From the NCBI GenBank assembly GCA_001465935.1, contig LNKV01000051.1, forward strand, positions 124,001-188,000: a stretch of DNA of 64,000 nt, written 5' to 3'. Under the pieces are notes generated by a model, which was given only the letters and a program-made list of their open reading frames with translations, searched no databases and was not told the origin of the DNA. The number at the start of each line of letters is the position of its first letter. Position 1 is the first letter of the stretch. A program made the translations under genes and the position numbers. Below are positions 34,015-46,425 of the stretch, in pieces. This DNA comes from Clarireedia homoeocarpa (taxonomy: Eukaryota; Ascomycota; Leotiomycetes; Helotiales; Rutstroemiaceae).

Positions 34015-34947
34015 ATGCATTCCTCGCTCGTCCGTCTGCAAAATGTCTTTGGTTTCTTTACGACGGTAACGTTTGTCGTTGCGGCGTTGATCGCTTGTAC
34101 GGATTTTGTTGCGCCGAGGACACCAGCTGCGGAGGTGCTGGTTAAGGATATTCAGGTGTACGTCTGCATGGATTCTTTACTCTTTTTCTTCATGCTCTTC
34201 TGCTCTTTCCCACTTCTCTTCCTTCCCTCCCCCTCCCTCTTCCCCTCTACCCTCCTCCCCCCCAATCTCCAACCTTCGCTAACACCACCTCCCCTTCTCA
34301 GCGCCAAAGGCCGCCCGCACTACTACTCCGCGCGCAAAGAAGAATACGCCCACATCCGATTCTCTCTCAATGCGGATTTCTCCTCTCTCTTCTCCTGGAA
34401 CACCAAACAAGTCTTCGTCTACGTGTCCGCTTCCTGGCCGTCCAATTCTTCGCAGCCTGAGATCCGCGACCATGAGGCTGTTATCTGGGATACGATTATT
34501 ACGAATCCAAGCGCGGACCACTTGCAGAATATTGGACCTGCCGCGATGAAGAAATTAACTAAGGAGTTGAAGGGGAGGGGGGTGGATAGGAAGAGGTGAG
34601 TTTGGGGGGGGGTTTTTTTCTTGGGAGGCGGAGAGGGTTGAATTTCATTGAAGGGAGGAGGAGAGTATGCATGAAAAGATAACAACCACTAACTCGCTAT
34701 CACAAACAGAGGTATTCTAAAACTAAAAAACCAAAAGGCGAAATACCAGATAACACAACCCGGGGGAAAACTAGCGGAAACAGAAGGAGTGGTGTTGAAG
34801 GTTCATTATAATATCCAGCCATGGGTTGGGATATTGACTTGGACGCCGCAGATGGAGTTTGGGAGGTGGAAGATGATTAAGGGGGGTGTGTCGAAGGTGT
34901 TTAATCTGCCGGGGTTGAAGAAGAAAGGAGGGGAGAAGAAGGTTTAG
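34015..34947 (+). CDS. SPC3: signal peptidase complex subunit 3
   Basis: Three exons: 34015-34157, 34302-34595 and 34710-34947, giving 224 aa. Joins restore DIQVAKGRPHYY and VDRKRGILKLKNQ. A single N-terminal membrane anchor (about 13-30, FFTTVTFVVAALIACTDF) is followed by the lumenal domain with EEYAHIRFSLNADFSSLFSWNTKQVFVY split over short motifs, including NADFSSLFSWNTKQ, SEAVIWD-like HEAVIWDTII and the C-terminal HYNIQPWVGILTW. Spc3/SPC22 is the essential accessory subunit of ER signal peptidase that stabilises the Sec11 catalytic subunit. The tail KMIKGGVSKVF and KKKGGEKKV is basic. The codon third positions drift from C to G in each exon. Confidence 0.95.
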
Positions 34948-35240
34948 AGGTGGGAAGTGGGAAGTGGGAAGTGGGTAGGTGGGGATGAGAGATAGAGAGG
35001 GGTTGAAAGGAGGAAGAAGTAGTTGGGGAGCAAACTGCAGAGATTGTGGTGTGGAATATCTTATAAACTGGAACCCATCGGATGGGACATGAACTTGATT
35101 CAGCAATTACATATACTATATGAAAAACTCCCCCATTATATCAACATGCATCCATTTCTTTCTTTTTCTTTCTTTCATGCTTTTTTACTTTTTTACTTTT
35201 TAATTCTTTCTAACTGATAAGTTAAGTTAAGTTAATCCTA

Positions 35241-35373
35241 CACTTCCCCTCACTTCCCTTCACTTCCCTTCCCTTCACTTCCCTTCACTTCCCTTCCCTT
35301 CACTTCCCTTCACTTCCCTTCCCTTCACTTCCCTTCACTTCCCTTCCCTTCCCTTCCCTTCACTTCCCTTCAC
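35241..35373 (+). repeat. CTTCC/CTTCA pyrimidine minisatellite
   Basis: Alternating CACTTCCCTT and CCCTTCACTT units over about 130 bp, all pyrimidine apart from single A residues. Confidence 0.9.
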
Positions 35374-35400
35374 TGCATATCGCTCCAGTAGTCTAAGTAA

Positions 35401-35418
35401 CATACATACATACATACA

Positions 35419-35448
<30 letters not shown>
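35401..35448 (+). repeat. CATA microsatellite
   Basis: About 12 copies of CATA. Confidence 0.95.
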
Positions 35449-35450
<2 letters not shown>

Positions 35451-35529
35451 ATACATGATTCATCTACCCCTCTGTCTATCTATCCTATCTATCTTAGTTA
35501 AACATGAGTTCCATCTGCGCATATACTTG

Positions 35530-35531
<2 letters not shown>

Positions 35532-35574
<43 letters not shown>
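35532..35574 (+). repeat. AC then AT microsatellite
   Basis: About 15 AC dinucleotides passing directly into about 7 AT dinucleotides. Confidence 0.95.
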
Positions 35575-35814
35575 TCCGTCGATTAACTAGACCAGAGCAC
35601 TTACTTATTTACCTTGCCTTGCCTCGCCTCGCATTTTTCTGGCAGAGTGAGTAGGAGTGCATTTGCTCTGTAACTAAGTAAGGTGGCTGTGCTAGTGGGA
35701 TTAGTAGTAGTTTTAATCAAGGTAAGTAGGTAAGTAAGTAAGTAAGTGGCTGGCGGCTTGTTGTGATGGTGCTGGTGCTGGAGTGTTTGCGTGTGCTGCT
35801 GCTCTGCAGGGACT

Positions 35815-35860
35815 GTGGGTGTGGGTGTGAGTGTGAGTGTGAGTGCGAGTGTGAGTGTAG
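35815..35860 (+). repeat. GTGTGA-type repeat
   Basis: GTGGGTGTGAGTGTGAGTGT pattern, the source of the His/Thr/Ser-rich artefact frames on the minus strand. Confidence 0.8.
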
Positions 35861-35874
35861 GGGGATATGGTTAA

Positions 35875-36005
35875 GGAGGGAGAAGGGAGAGGAGAGGGAG
35901 AGGGAGAGGGAAGGGGAGGGAAGGGAGAGGGAGGAGAGGGAGAGAGAGGGAGAGGGAGATGGAGAGTGGAAGTGAGAGGGGGAGGGGGGGAGGGAATGGA
36001 GAAGA
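35875..36005 (+). repeat. polypurine tract
   Basis: About 130 bases almost wholly A and G (GAGAGGGAGAGGGA units). Long homopurine strands can form triplex or H-DNA. Confidence 0.85.
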
Positions 36006-39000
36006 GGTGGGTGGAGGTATTTGATGGGATGGTAGCGGTGAGGTGAGGTGAGTGTTGAGTTGGTAGATAGATGGAAAGGGGTTGAGTTGATTTGATGAGG
36101 GAGTTGGGTTTGTGAGTAAGTAGGTGGGCGACGTGAGTAAGCGCGTGGGCGAATAGATGTGTAGATGAGGATAGATTGGGGGGATGTATATATATAAAGT
36201 GAGGGAGGAGATGACAGCAACAAAAAGAATGATATGGAGGTCTCTGGCCCTGGGTCTGACAGCAACACGCATGTATAGAGAGCACGGAAGAACAAGAACA
36301 GTCTACATACAGTATTTAGAGAGATGCTGGGTGGAAATGAAAATGAAAATGAAAATGAACATGAAATGGCTACGCTGCTCACAGCCCATTTCTGCGCAGG
36401 ATCTATTGCCATATCGGCCTTCACTCTTTCGTCTTGAGAAGTTTTGGGCTTTTACCAATCTTGTTTGATGGGAAGATGGGGATGAGAGGAAGGTGGTGAA
36501 GAGGATTTTTATAAGGGGATGTTGGGCGGGAGTGTGTGGAAGGAGAAGGATAGGGAAGGAGGGAAGATATATATTGAAAGAAGTCCCACGACGGCAATAG
36601 AGAGCGAGCGTATCATGGTTCTCTGTCTCTATTCCCTATGGCATTGTCAGGAAGAGTAGTTTCGAATCTCGAGAGCGTGCGGATTACTGAGGTATGTATA
36701 AATAGGTAGGTAGGTAGAGATTTCCACTTAAAGAGCGATAACGGTAATTGATAGATGATAATAGCAATAATAGCATGCATGATAAAGGCCATGGAATATG
36801 TGGCAGCGGTGAATATACACCATTAATTTCCATCTGGACTTCTTCTTTCTCAACATTTTATCTATTCCCAGATCACAAAAGACCCAACCAACATACACAT
36901 ACAAACACGTAAACTGAAATCAATACAGAAAGCAAGCAAGTGAAAAAAGAACATAGTTTTATATTTTGTGTCGATGAATTCTCCTTCCTGCTAGACCTTG
37001 GAATGGCACAGGAGTGTGTTTATATACCTCTAGAGTCTAAATACCCCAACCTAGGTGAGTTTCAAGCGAGAAGAAGAGATGTGGGCAGGGTTTTCAATGA
37101 AATGGAGGCAGAAGGAAGTGTATGGAGAGTGAATGTGACGACAGGGAAGATATTCTAGAATGTAGGTGGAAAGGGGTATAAAATAATATCCATCTCCCTT
37201 GTTTTAGAGGCTGCAACAGTGGACGATGCCCAAAATTCGGGTAAAAATCATGGAGAGATTGGATATGATTAGCAGATGCAATTTGTATGAGTCCACCAAC
37301 TCGAGTGTACTTGAGTGGAATGTTGATAGTGTTTTCAATGGCCACAGATGGAGAGAATGGCAGTGACAATATGAATGCGGATGAATGACGATGGTCTGAA
37401 TAGATGACACTGAGCTTGACTTTGAGTGTGAGCAACAACAGCAAACGTGACATCAGAAACTCCATAGCTCCAGCAAGATATTTTGGTGCAGAATGATGAT
37501 ATATATGGGAGATATGCCATTTTCCAGAGAAAGGAGATGCTATCAAACCGACATTGGAGAATATTGTATTGTAAACATTGTATTGTCTGTTTCATGATTG
37601 TTCTATCTTCTCCACCGTTATTCTCGATGCTGCAATAATAATAATTTCCTCATTGGTATCAGTGAACTATTGATTATTCTAATAACACATATATTGCAAG
37701 GAAGACGATATAAGCAGAGGCAACTTCGCTACTTCATTCATTCGTATAGAAGGTATAGTTATCCCAAAGCATACTCGAATCCAGTACACGGCTATCCATC
37801 CCTCCATCCCTTTAGCCTCGCTTGCCTTCCAAACATAAGAACATCATCACGCACTACGAATAGCAAACTTACAAATCTGCATCCGTTGGCTAGGCGACAT
37901 GTATAGATGATGTAGGATATCCCCAGCATGCCTTATCGGTTTCTTCTTTTCTTTTTTCTTTTCTTTTTCCAGTGATAAGATTCAAGGATGATGGCAGATG
38001 TGACCGGAATGCGTGGTGGAACTGGCGGTTGGAGATACATACCCAGGGATGATCCAAGAGAAATTATTTTTTCAACGTTCATTGGGTTCCGGAGGTATAT
38101 CCGCGGGGTATTCGCATTTCAACGTTTATTCTTGCAGGGGAGACCTTGGCAATGAAAATGTTGTGTGATGCGTGAGCTTGAGCGTGAGGGGTCAACGATT
38201 TGGAGGGGCTAGAGCACAAATTCTATGTTTCGAACGAGTGTGAAGATAGCTGTGAACTTGCAGCAACTGTACCGCTACTGCATGGTGGAGCTGATCTCTA
38301 TTGGCTCTCTGAGCATGAGTTTGGTGTTTGGTGATATATCATACAGCCACGGTCATCACAGCTTTGTGCATCATGATTACTGTCCTAAGGAAGTAAACAT
38401 ATCGGCGACTGTTTTCATTGGAACACAGTTGATAAAGCATCGGAATAGCTATGTATCTCCATGAACTCGACGGACACTAATACTTCTGATAGTACTTTCC
38501 ATTTTTTGAGTCATGCAAGAGGATACTTCAGAACGTTTGAGTTTTCTTGATATTGAAAAGCGTATGCACACTTGTGAATCGTGAAGTGAATTCTTTTTAC
38601 TTACACTTTTGACCTTTCAACATGCCAAACTATCAGCAAGCGAATGGAATAGTGTTGAAGTGTTTCTTGTGAATGGTTCGCCATCGGAATTCCCTTGCAA
38701 AAATAGCCACTTGATATCGATGCATCGCCTGTATGCAGGAGGAACGGCACCTCCGCTTCATAGGATCCCAACGACCGAAAGATCAAAGGTATTCCAGTAA
38801 CACCATGCAAAGTAATGCAGAGACAAAAGGTGTAATTGGCCGTGAAGGAATTAACTTTTTGCGCTTTGGTCAGACTACATCTGACTCGTACTTTTGGTAG
38901 CACGCCAAAATGATTGAAATACGAAAGTCGTTGGATGCCGTTGGCCGGGAGGTATGATATTCTGATAGAAAGCAGCCAGGGTATGCTTTTTTTTTGTCTC

Positions 39001-39872
39001 TGGCGAGAAGTGTGGTGACGTGATTAGGGGAGACCGCTGATTTGTGTCTCGGCCAAGTCATGGAGAGGCGTTCACCATGTCGAATTCGCATTTCCTATTG
39101 GTCAAGGCGGATTCTATTCTTGTCCCACAGATGAGATACCCCATGTTTTGAGTAACTCGAGCATCAGAAGTTGATAGTTTGGTAGCTTGATAGCCTTGAT
39201 ACCTTGCTACCTTGATACCTTGCTACCCTGCCTGTCAGATGTCAATATCAAGGATACTGATATGTGTCGCCGATACAAGAGCCCGGATTGTCGAATCACG
39301 ACCTCCGGGGAAAGCGGTGCAATCCCGAATCAAGGCAACGCCGAACAAGAAGGGATAAAATGGCGAACTATCAGGGGTTAAAGACAAGAATATGCATCTG
39401 TGCATTTCCTCTATTATTTCCTTTTGCCTGACGGTCACCCCAAAATACCGTAACTGCGCTGTGCAGTATCTGACGGGACTTTTCCTATCGAATGTGGCGG
39501 CTGTCGCGCTAACGTTGCTTTTCTCTCCTTGTTCCTTTGGTCATCTTTCCGGACCCGATTTTTGTGCCGTTTTTTGCAACTCGAACGAATACGGAGGATA
39601 TGCAGATAGCCGTCTGATGGTAAATTGATCATGGGCCAACCGTATGTGAACCAGTGCTCAAAAAAGTAACCCAAATCGCGGTCACGGAATGGTATCCCCG
39701 AGTATGAAGTTCCCAGCCACCCTTATTTAGCGGATGCTGCGAATTCTTTGGGGACATTTGTGTTGTCAGAAGGATGAGGAGCGGTGGGAGAATAATCGTG
39801 GTCGGGGTTAAAAGGGAGGGTTTTGAAACGTGCGAATGAGAATGATGGGATGATAAAAATGGAACCCCCACC

Positions 39873-39900
39873 GATGATGATGATGATGATGATGATGATG
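39873..39900 (+). repeat. GAT trinucleotide run
   Basis: Nine to ten copies of GAT. Confidence 0.9.
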
Positions 39901-41569
39901 TATTTGGGTAATCCAGATAGGGGTTCTCAACCGATCTCCTGATGGCACACTGTAACGAACCCTTTTCCGGTTATATTATTCACCGCATTACAGCTCGTTG
40001 TATTGCGCCTTCTTTGAAGGGTGGACTTCATTGTCCATTCGATATTTGAGAGTCAATAAACCCGAACTTGAACGGTTGACATAGTTGTACATGTATAATG
40101 CGGATATCTGTTGAAAGACGGTGTACATTGCTGGACGTTTTCGAATGGCGCTGCTGGTGCTGGCTGCTGGCTGTTGGCTGGTGGAACAACTCAGCTGATT
40201 AATCAACGGTAGCGAAGCACAAAGCCGTTACGTTTCTCAGCCATAACCGCAGCATTGAAATGCCGATTGGTCCGATTATATTTAGGAAAGCCCGAGCAGT
40301 GGTAGGTGATCACAGCCGTGGTATCGTGGCTTTCACGCAGTGCATCGTGTTTAACATGGATGAGCCATGAAGTTGAGATACACACAATGTCTTCAGAGCA
40401 TCACAGAGAAGTTGCAGAGTACTCTGTGCGAAGTAGGACCTTGCGCTATAAGGTGTGTGCTTGCTGTGTGTGCTGTACGAAGTAAGCTGTGTGAGCTACG
40501 GTTGCTATGAAAAGGTTGTGGATCCCATATGTGCTTTCCTGAATACTACTGGTACAATACAAGTAGGACGATAGTTATGGGGCAATCCAGAGATGTGGAT
40601 TACAACAATCATCTGATTTGGTAAGATATATTATATTAGCAATCAACTTAACCTTCATACTTTGGTATGATACTTCCGCTCCGCAAGAGAAGCCAAGATC
40701 ATTACTCGGAAAGGTATGGCTTGTCTAGCCTACGATTCGACCGTTGATTTTCTTCAACAAAAAAGTAGGGGGGGGATCCTAGGAGCGTGGAACCGTGGAA
40801 CCTTTGACAAACATGGGGGCTTGCTCTCCTTGTGTTTCTCGGTAACGGCACTTTAAAGAAACCTGGGCACGCAGACCAAAAGGGTAGAGTAAATGGGAGA
40901 CAAGTGATAGATATATGATGATGTTCGGAATAGACAGCTAACAGTTGAAGATGATGGTCGGACGAGAATGGTTGATTGGTCCGTTGACTAGCAGAGGAGA
41001 TGTGGCTCCTTGAGAGCAGTGTTGTCTACCGGTACTTGAGCTCGAGCTTCCTGATCGAGGTGTACGTTAGTGGGCGGCCGAGACGGCGTAGCACTGCGAA
41101 GTACATCACAGTACATCACATATATTACATATTAACACTACCGTGAGATGCTTGTTAGTGCTTATAATGCCTGTAGGTAGAGGAGACACATACTTTCGTA
41201 GATATATTGCTTGATTCATTAATTCCTTCTAGCCTTCTAGTCTTCTAGAAGACGGGTCTGAATCGTTGGGTCAGTAGTTTTAGACCCTGGATAATCTTGC
41301 TACACAACCGGACAGACTTCATATTATTGAATACCCCTGATTCAACGACAACCGCATTTACCTGGGGCAAGCTGGGGTCTGCACTTTGGGACGACTTTGA
41401 GGGGAGATCCCAACTGCGCACGAGTACCACTTTGTTGACCGGATAGGAGCGGAGTTAGGCCAATAGTTCGTGGGCTAACAGCTTGAGCCTTGGTACGATC
41501 CACTGCTCAAAGGTCAACGAGGTATCCGGATCGAGGATGTAAATATACGGTATGAAGTAAACCGAGACG

Positions 41570-41614
41570 AGAGAGGGAGAGAGGGAGAGAGGGAGAGAGG
41601 GGGGAGGGAGGGAG
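41570..41614 (+). repeat. GAGAGAGG repeat
   Basis: Homopurine run of GAGAGAGG-type units. Confidence 0.85.
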
Positions 41615-42040
41615 GTAGAGACAGCACCGAGCGTAGATAGGGAATGATGTGATTCAAAGCTATGGGAGAGGGAATGCAGTAAGTCACATAGACCTACCTA
41701 CACATGGACGCATGGGAGGGACGGTAAGAGGGGAAAAGAAAAGAAAGGAAGAAGGGGTAAAGAAGAGCCAGCTCTATATGATGGCATGATGGCATAGAAT
41801 AATTATCAAAGGGATACATTACCGGACAGTCAAGCGTCAAGCGTCAAGCGTCAACAGTCCACAGTGAATGCCAATCAACTATAAGTCATACTGCAGTAAA
41901 TACGTTACAATTGACTTCTCAAGATTTACCAGCAAGAAAACAGCTGTGCAGAGCAGCAACATGCCGCACTACTGCTATGTACTCAGTTGTTGTATCCATA
42001 TATCCCATACTTTTGTTACTTCGTACACATCGTTGCTCGA

Positions 42041-42134
42041 TGTGTATGTGTGTATGTGTGTATGTGTGTATGTGTGTATGTGTGTATGTGTGTATGTGTG
42101 TATGTGTGTATGTGTGTATGTGTGTATGTGTGTG
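42041..42134 (+). repeat. TGTGTATG octanucleotide repeat
   Basis: About 11 copies of an 8-bp unit, roughly 450 bp before the start codon of the Nrp1-like gene. As with the 8-bp repeat near 22.9 kb, it keeps several frames open. Confidence 0.95.
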
Positions 42135-42580
42135 TTGTGCGACTCTGGTGTCTACTACTCGTACGCTCTTTTTTTCCATGTCCCGCTAAAATTTAAGATT
42201 CCCTGCGACTCAAATTTCGACTTGCTGTCTACCACAAGTTTTTTTGCTCCACATCCTCCTTTCCTCTTTTCCCACCCTGTCCCTCTTCGTTTGTCTCTCC
42301 TCTTAACCACGAAATCTTCTTTTTGGAGGGTTGGAATTTAAGAGTATCTAAGCTTTTCGGCTTTTCTCTTGCCCTTTTTCTTCTCTTCCCTTCTTTTCTA
42401 TACTTCACTCGTTGCTTACCTCCAACCTACGTCCCCAGAAGAAGCTCCTCCCTCACCTTCCTATCCGTCTTTGGAGGTCCCCCCCAACACCCCTCCCCCA
42501 AAGTTACCCTCGAGAGAGCACCTGAATCTTGCTCGGATTGTCCTTGTGCGAAGTCGGGCTTTCTCTTCTACGAGTAAACA

Positions 42581-44795
42581 ATGTCGACGACAACTCAGAG
42601 CCAGCAGGGCAATCTCGACCGCTACGTTGTGATTCATGTTGCAACGACTTGTGATGAGCATGGTGTTTATGTTACCAAGGATTCCGCGGAGGTCATCGAG
42701 CTTGGATGGATTCTTCTTGACGCCAAAACTTGTGATGAAGTGAGCTATATTCTTATCTGCTTGCGCTTGCAATCGTCTGCCGGGACATATTTGCTAATAT
42801 TTCAATTTTCCCAGCTCCACCGAGAGAGCGTTCTTGTCAAGCCCATCAATACCCCAATTACACCTCTGTGTAGTAAGTGCCGAACCGAAGAGCTTTCCCC
42901 AGATTATGGATTTCAATCCTTTGAAGATATGTGCTGATTAAATGTTTAAAGCGAGCCTGACTACTCTTACCTGGGAACACGTTCGAACCGCTGGTACCTT
43001 TCGCGATGCGATCAACCGCTTCGATGCGTTTGCTTCGGAACATCTCACCTCTCAAAACCTCGACTTCTCTTTCGTAACTCTGGATTCCTGGGATCTTCGT
43101 GTCCAACTGCCCCGCGAAGCTCGTGATAAAGCTGTTGTGTTACCTCCATACCTGCAGCACTCCCGAACTTTTGACCTTCGAACAGAATATCAGAGATGGC
43201 AGCAACATCACCCCGAATCTCTTCCATTCGGTCCTTCGATGCTCTCAAATATCTGTGCTGCCTTGGAAGTTGAGCCTGTACAAGCAAGTGCGCCAATCAA
43301 GCACAACCTCCCGTTCCACTTGCAGGCCCTTGCTCCGGCTTCACCTCGTCGTGCAATGGAAGAGGCGGTTACATTAGCTCGAGTTCTTAGAGGTTTGATT
43401 CGCAAGTCACAACCTCCGCATGAGCATCCCGATGTCCTTACCCGACCAATGGATGCTCGTGCTGATGTTCGGGCTTTCCTTTCGGAACGCAGTAAGGTTC
43501 TGCATATGGCAGGACTTCCCCATGACACCACTCAATCCGAACTTGAAAGCTGGTTCACACAGTTTGGTGGTCGCCCCATCGCATTCTGGACATTACGAAC
43601 CCCGGATCAACACAAGCCCACTGGTTCTGGATTCGCAGTGTTTTCGTCCCACGAAGAGGTCAGTTCAAATTCTCCTGCTCATCTTTTCTTGTATTACAGG
43701 TTATGTCAGAACCACCAAATTATGATCTCCGCGACTTATGAATACATACTTTTGCTTTATGATAAATTGTTACACCTTTCTACTCCAGCTCTCATCAAAT
43801 TTTTTAACATTCGAGGTCACTGTCTAACACCCTTCCAGGCCGCTGAAAGTCTTTGCATGAATGGACGAGCTCTTAACGAGAAGGCAATTGAGGTTTCACC
43901 TTCTTCCAGTCGCGTTCTTGACCGTGCTGCAGAAATACTTACTCCCTTCCCACCTAGCAAGAACAGGCCTCGTCCAGGAGATTGGACTTGTCCATCATGT
44001 GGCTTCTCCAACTTCCAGCGTAGAACCGCCTGTTTCCGTTGCTCGTTCCCAGCTATGAGTGCCGGGCCAGGTGGTGATGCTATGGGAGGATATGGCGGAG
44101 GGTATGGTTATGGCCCACCAGCGATGATGCCACCACCACAACACATGGGCCATCATGGAGGTATGGGAGGTCACGGAGGTGGAAGAATGGGAGGTAGTGG
44201 TGGTGTTGTTCCATTCCGTGCTGGCGACTGGAAATGTGGTTCGGAAGGGTGCGGATACCACAACTTCGCGAAGAACGTCAGCTGTTTGCGATGTGGAGCT
44301 AGCCGTGCAGGAGCTGCAGTTGTTGCTGACTCTGGTTATCCTTCTCCTATGGACGCTCCTTCAAATTACAGCATGGGTCCAGGCTCTATGGCTGGAACAC
44401 CTGGTCCTGGTCCATTTGCATCTGCTGCTGGAGGTTTTGGTTCCTCTGGAGGATATGGTGGTCAGCACTTCGGTGGCCCGCCAAGCACCTACGCACTCCC
44501 ATCTGGTCTTGGAGCTCCCACTGGTTCTTATCCATCGTTAAACACCCACTTCGGTCCAGCAGGAGGAGCACACTCTGCAGGTCCCTTCGATAGCCGCGCT
44601 GCTGAAGCCGCTTTCCAGTCTGCCAGCAATGGGCCGGCTTCTGCAGGGCCATCTAACAACTTCTATGCTAATCAAGGCGAAAGCGATCCCTTCGCATTCC
44701 TCTCTTCCGGAATGACCAACTTGTCAATGGGTAGTGGTGATGCTCGCCAGAATGGCTCAGCTCAACTCTCTGCTCCTAGCAAGTCTCCAGCTTAG
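42581..44795 (+). CDS. Nrp1-like protein: DEDDh exonuclease fold, RRM, two RanBP2 zinc fingers
   Basis: Four exons: 42581-42739, 42815-42872, 42952-43658 and 43839-44795, giving 626 aa. The introns are 75, 79 and 180 nt. The last contains no in-frame stop and is a multiple of three, so an unspliced open frame also exists; removing it gives a clean RRM. Residues 13-175 resemble a DEDDh exonuclease of the ERI-1/ExoIII type (VIELGWILLD, PITPLC, AGTFRDAINRFDAF, LDSWDLR). The first catalytic motif, normally DxE, reads HVATTCDE. An RRM spans about 254-330 (VLHMAGLP, GSGFAVF). RanBP2-type fingers lie at about 355-378 (GDWTCPSCGFSNF) and 437-462 (GDWKCGSEGCGYHNF). The rest is Gly/Met/Ser/Pro-rich. 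Yeast Nrp1, a stress-granule RNA-binding protein, has the same RRM and zinc-finger layout. Confidence 0.92.
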
Positions 44796-46425
44796 GCGGA
44801 ATCGGAGTCAGCGCTTTCCCTATTCTCCTATATGTTTCGACTTTCTTCATTTGTGACTATATTTCAGGACGGATTTGGGGTTCGAATTGAAAAGTAGACA
44901 TTTATCGGTCGGAGCTTTTGTGGACTTGTTACAGCGATTTAAAAGGGGCTATCAGCGCATATATTTGGGTGGGTTTTAGGTTGGGTAGTCGGATTGGTGG
45001 CGGCATAAAGAAAATGGATGGGAAAATCTTTTTACGATGTGGAAAATTGAAATGGAACCAGAGTTTGGAGGGCGCGGAGTTCATTTAATGCGGGTTGGGG
45101 AATCTGACTTGTGGGATGCAAACGGAAAGCAAGCAAGGAAAACGGATCGATATGCTTGACGTGAGTAAAGGGAATGATTTCGACTTGAATTGGTTGGATC
45201 TGGGCTTGGTGCATAGCGAAGGAGTGCTGCCGTTAATGCGGGGTGGGTGTTTGGATGGGGTCGGGGTCCTTGGTCTTCTCTGTCTCATATCTCGATGGCC
45301 TAATCTCTTCCTCGTACCTTGGTATATGAGATTTGACGAAAACGCATTTTCGGTCACAAAACAAAAAAAGCATGGCAATGGCAATGGATATTGGCACAAG
45401 GGGGTTTTTCCAAACTGATAAGGGACAGGATTTCTGTATGAGCTATTTTCTCTCTTGTTATTTTGCTCTTTTTTATTTTTGCGCTTTCTTGTATTTCCTT
45501 TGATGTTCTCCTGTTTTTGATCTGCCCGCGATGAAAATTGCTAAATCTTTGTTTGCTTGCCTTTTGTACCTTTGTGTCGATCATCTTGATTTCTTTTCTT
45601 CTTCCACTTCAACATGGCTTTCAGGAAAGGGAAAGAAAGAAGCACATACTAGCGTCTAAGATAAAAATTTATCGAAATATATTTTGCTTTATGGGCAGGT
45701 AAGGTTTCGGTATGTTGGTTAGTTTGGGTTGGTGGGCAAAAGTGGGATAGGATGAAGGGATCTTTTAGGACATATGGGGAACTGGGCGGCATAGAAAGTT
45801 TACTGGTTTGGCCGTCAGGCTGCAGCTTCGGGCTGAGGGAAAACTGGTGGGGTCTCTTGGAGCGAGGTTGGTGGGATGGACGGACGGACAGGAATGGGAT
45901 GTATTCTGGTTGAGGGTATCTCGGGAGGGGTGGAGCTTGTTTTTATCTTTCCATTTTCATTGTAGCAATTTTTTCTTCTATCTCTCTTTACTTTGCTCTC
46001 TCTCCTCTGCGAATGGTCGGTGGCTCGTGGCGATTGGTGGATGGTGGATTTGGGAGGAGTTGTGAGTGGATGGTAAAAGGATTTCGTAGATAGGTATGGA
46101 GGTTGATACTTTTGACTTCACGAATATATAAAGGTCGAAGTTGATCTTTGCTCGTTTGCATGCATTCCTTTTGACTTGATGTGATGGTTCTGGCTGCAGC
46201 TTTGAGATATCGGGCTAGTCGAAAGTGTGGTGCTTATACTTATCATCTTGCAGCTATACTACTATTACTACGGCTGCTGCTTATTATCAGTGAGATTTTT
46301 GGTTCGGCAATAATATAATGCAACAATACCATGGAGTAAGTACTTGTGCCTTTACTCCAAAATGAATTTACTAACAAGAATTATGATTCAATTATCCAAA
46401 CGCCACCTTATTAAACAATCCCTAG
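44796..46425. other. convergent 3' spacer
   Basis: 1.6 kb between the 3' ends of the Nrp1-like and F-box genes. Open frames of up to 107 codons lack coding signals. No gene seen. Confidence 0.5.

Larger units (their letters stand above)
34948..42580. other. 7.6-kb gene-free, repeat-rich island
   Basis: No gene could be supported over 7.6 kb, the longest such stretch in the window. Long open frames at 35713-36424 on the minus strand are translations of polypurine and GT-type repeats. A frame at 37003-37158 (51 codons from ATG, GEFQARRRDVGRVF) looks slightly coding-like but cannot be supported. The region holds a dozen microsatellites and minisatellites, listed separately. The right end is the promoter/5' leader of the Nrp1-like gene. 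Confidence 0.6.

Noticed and set aside
35241..35373. CCCTT/CACTT repeat as a telomere-like or CRISPR-like array
   Set aside because: The unit is not the fungal TTAGGG telomere unit, and there are no spacers of unique sequence between repeats. It is a plain minisatellite.
35713..36424. Long minus-strand frames of 133-235 codons rich in Ser, Pro, His and Leu
   Set aside because: They are translations of polypurine and GTGTGA repeats, which happen to lack stops in several frames. No domain and no gene structure.
41868..42341. Frames of 69-157 codons with a VCVYVCMC periodicity
   Set aside because: They are readings of the TGTGTATG repeat in different frames on both strands.
42942..44795. A single 617-codon frame for the Nrp1-like gene
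   Set aside because: It reads through a 180-nt intron with donor, branch site and acceptor. Removing the intron restores a normal RRM, and two further 5' exons are needed.
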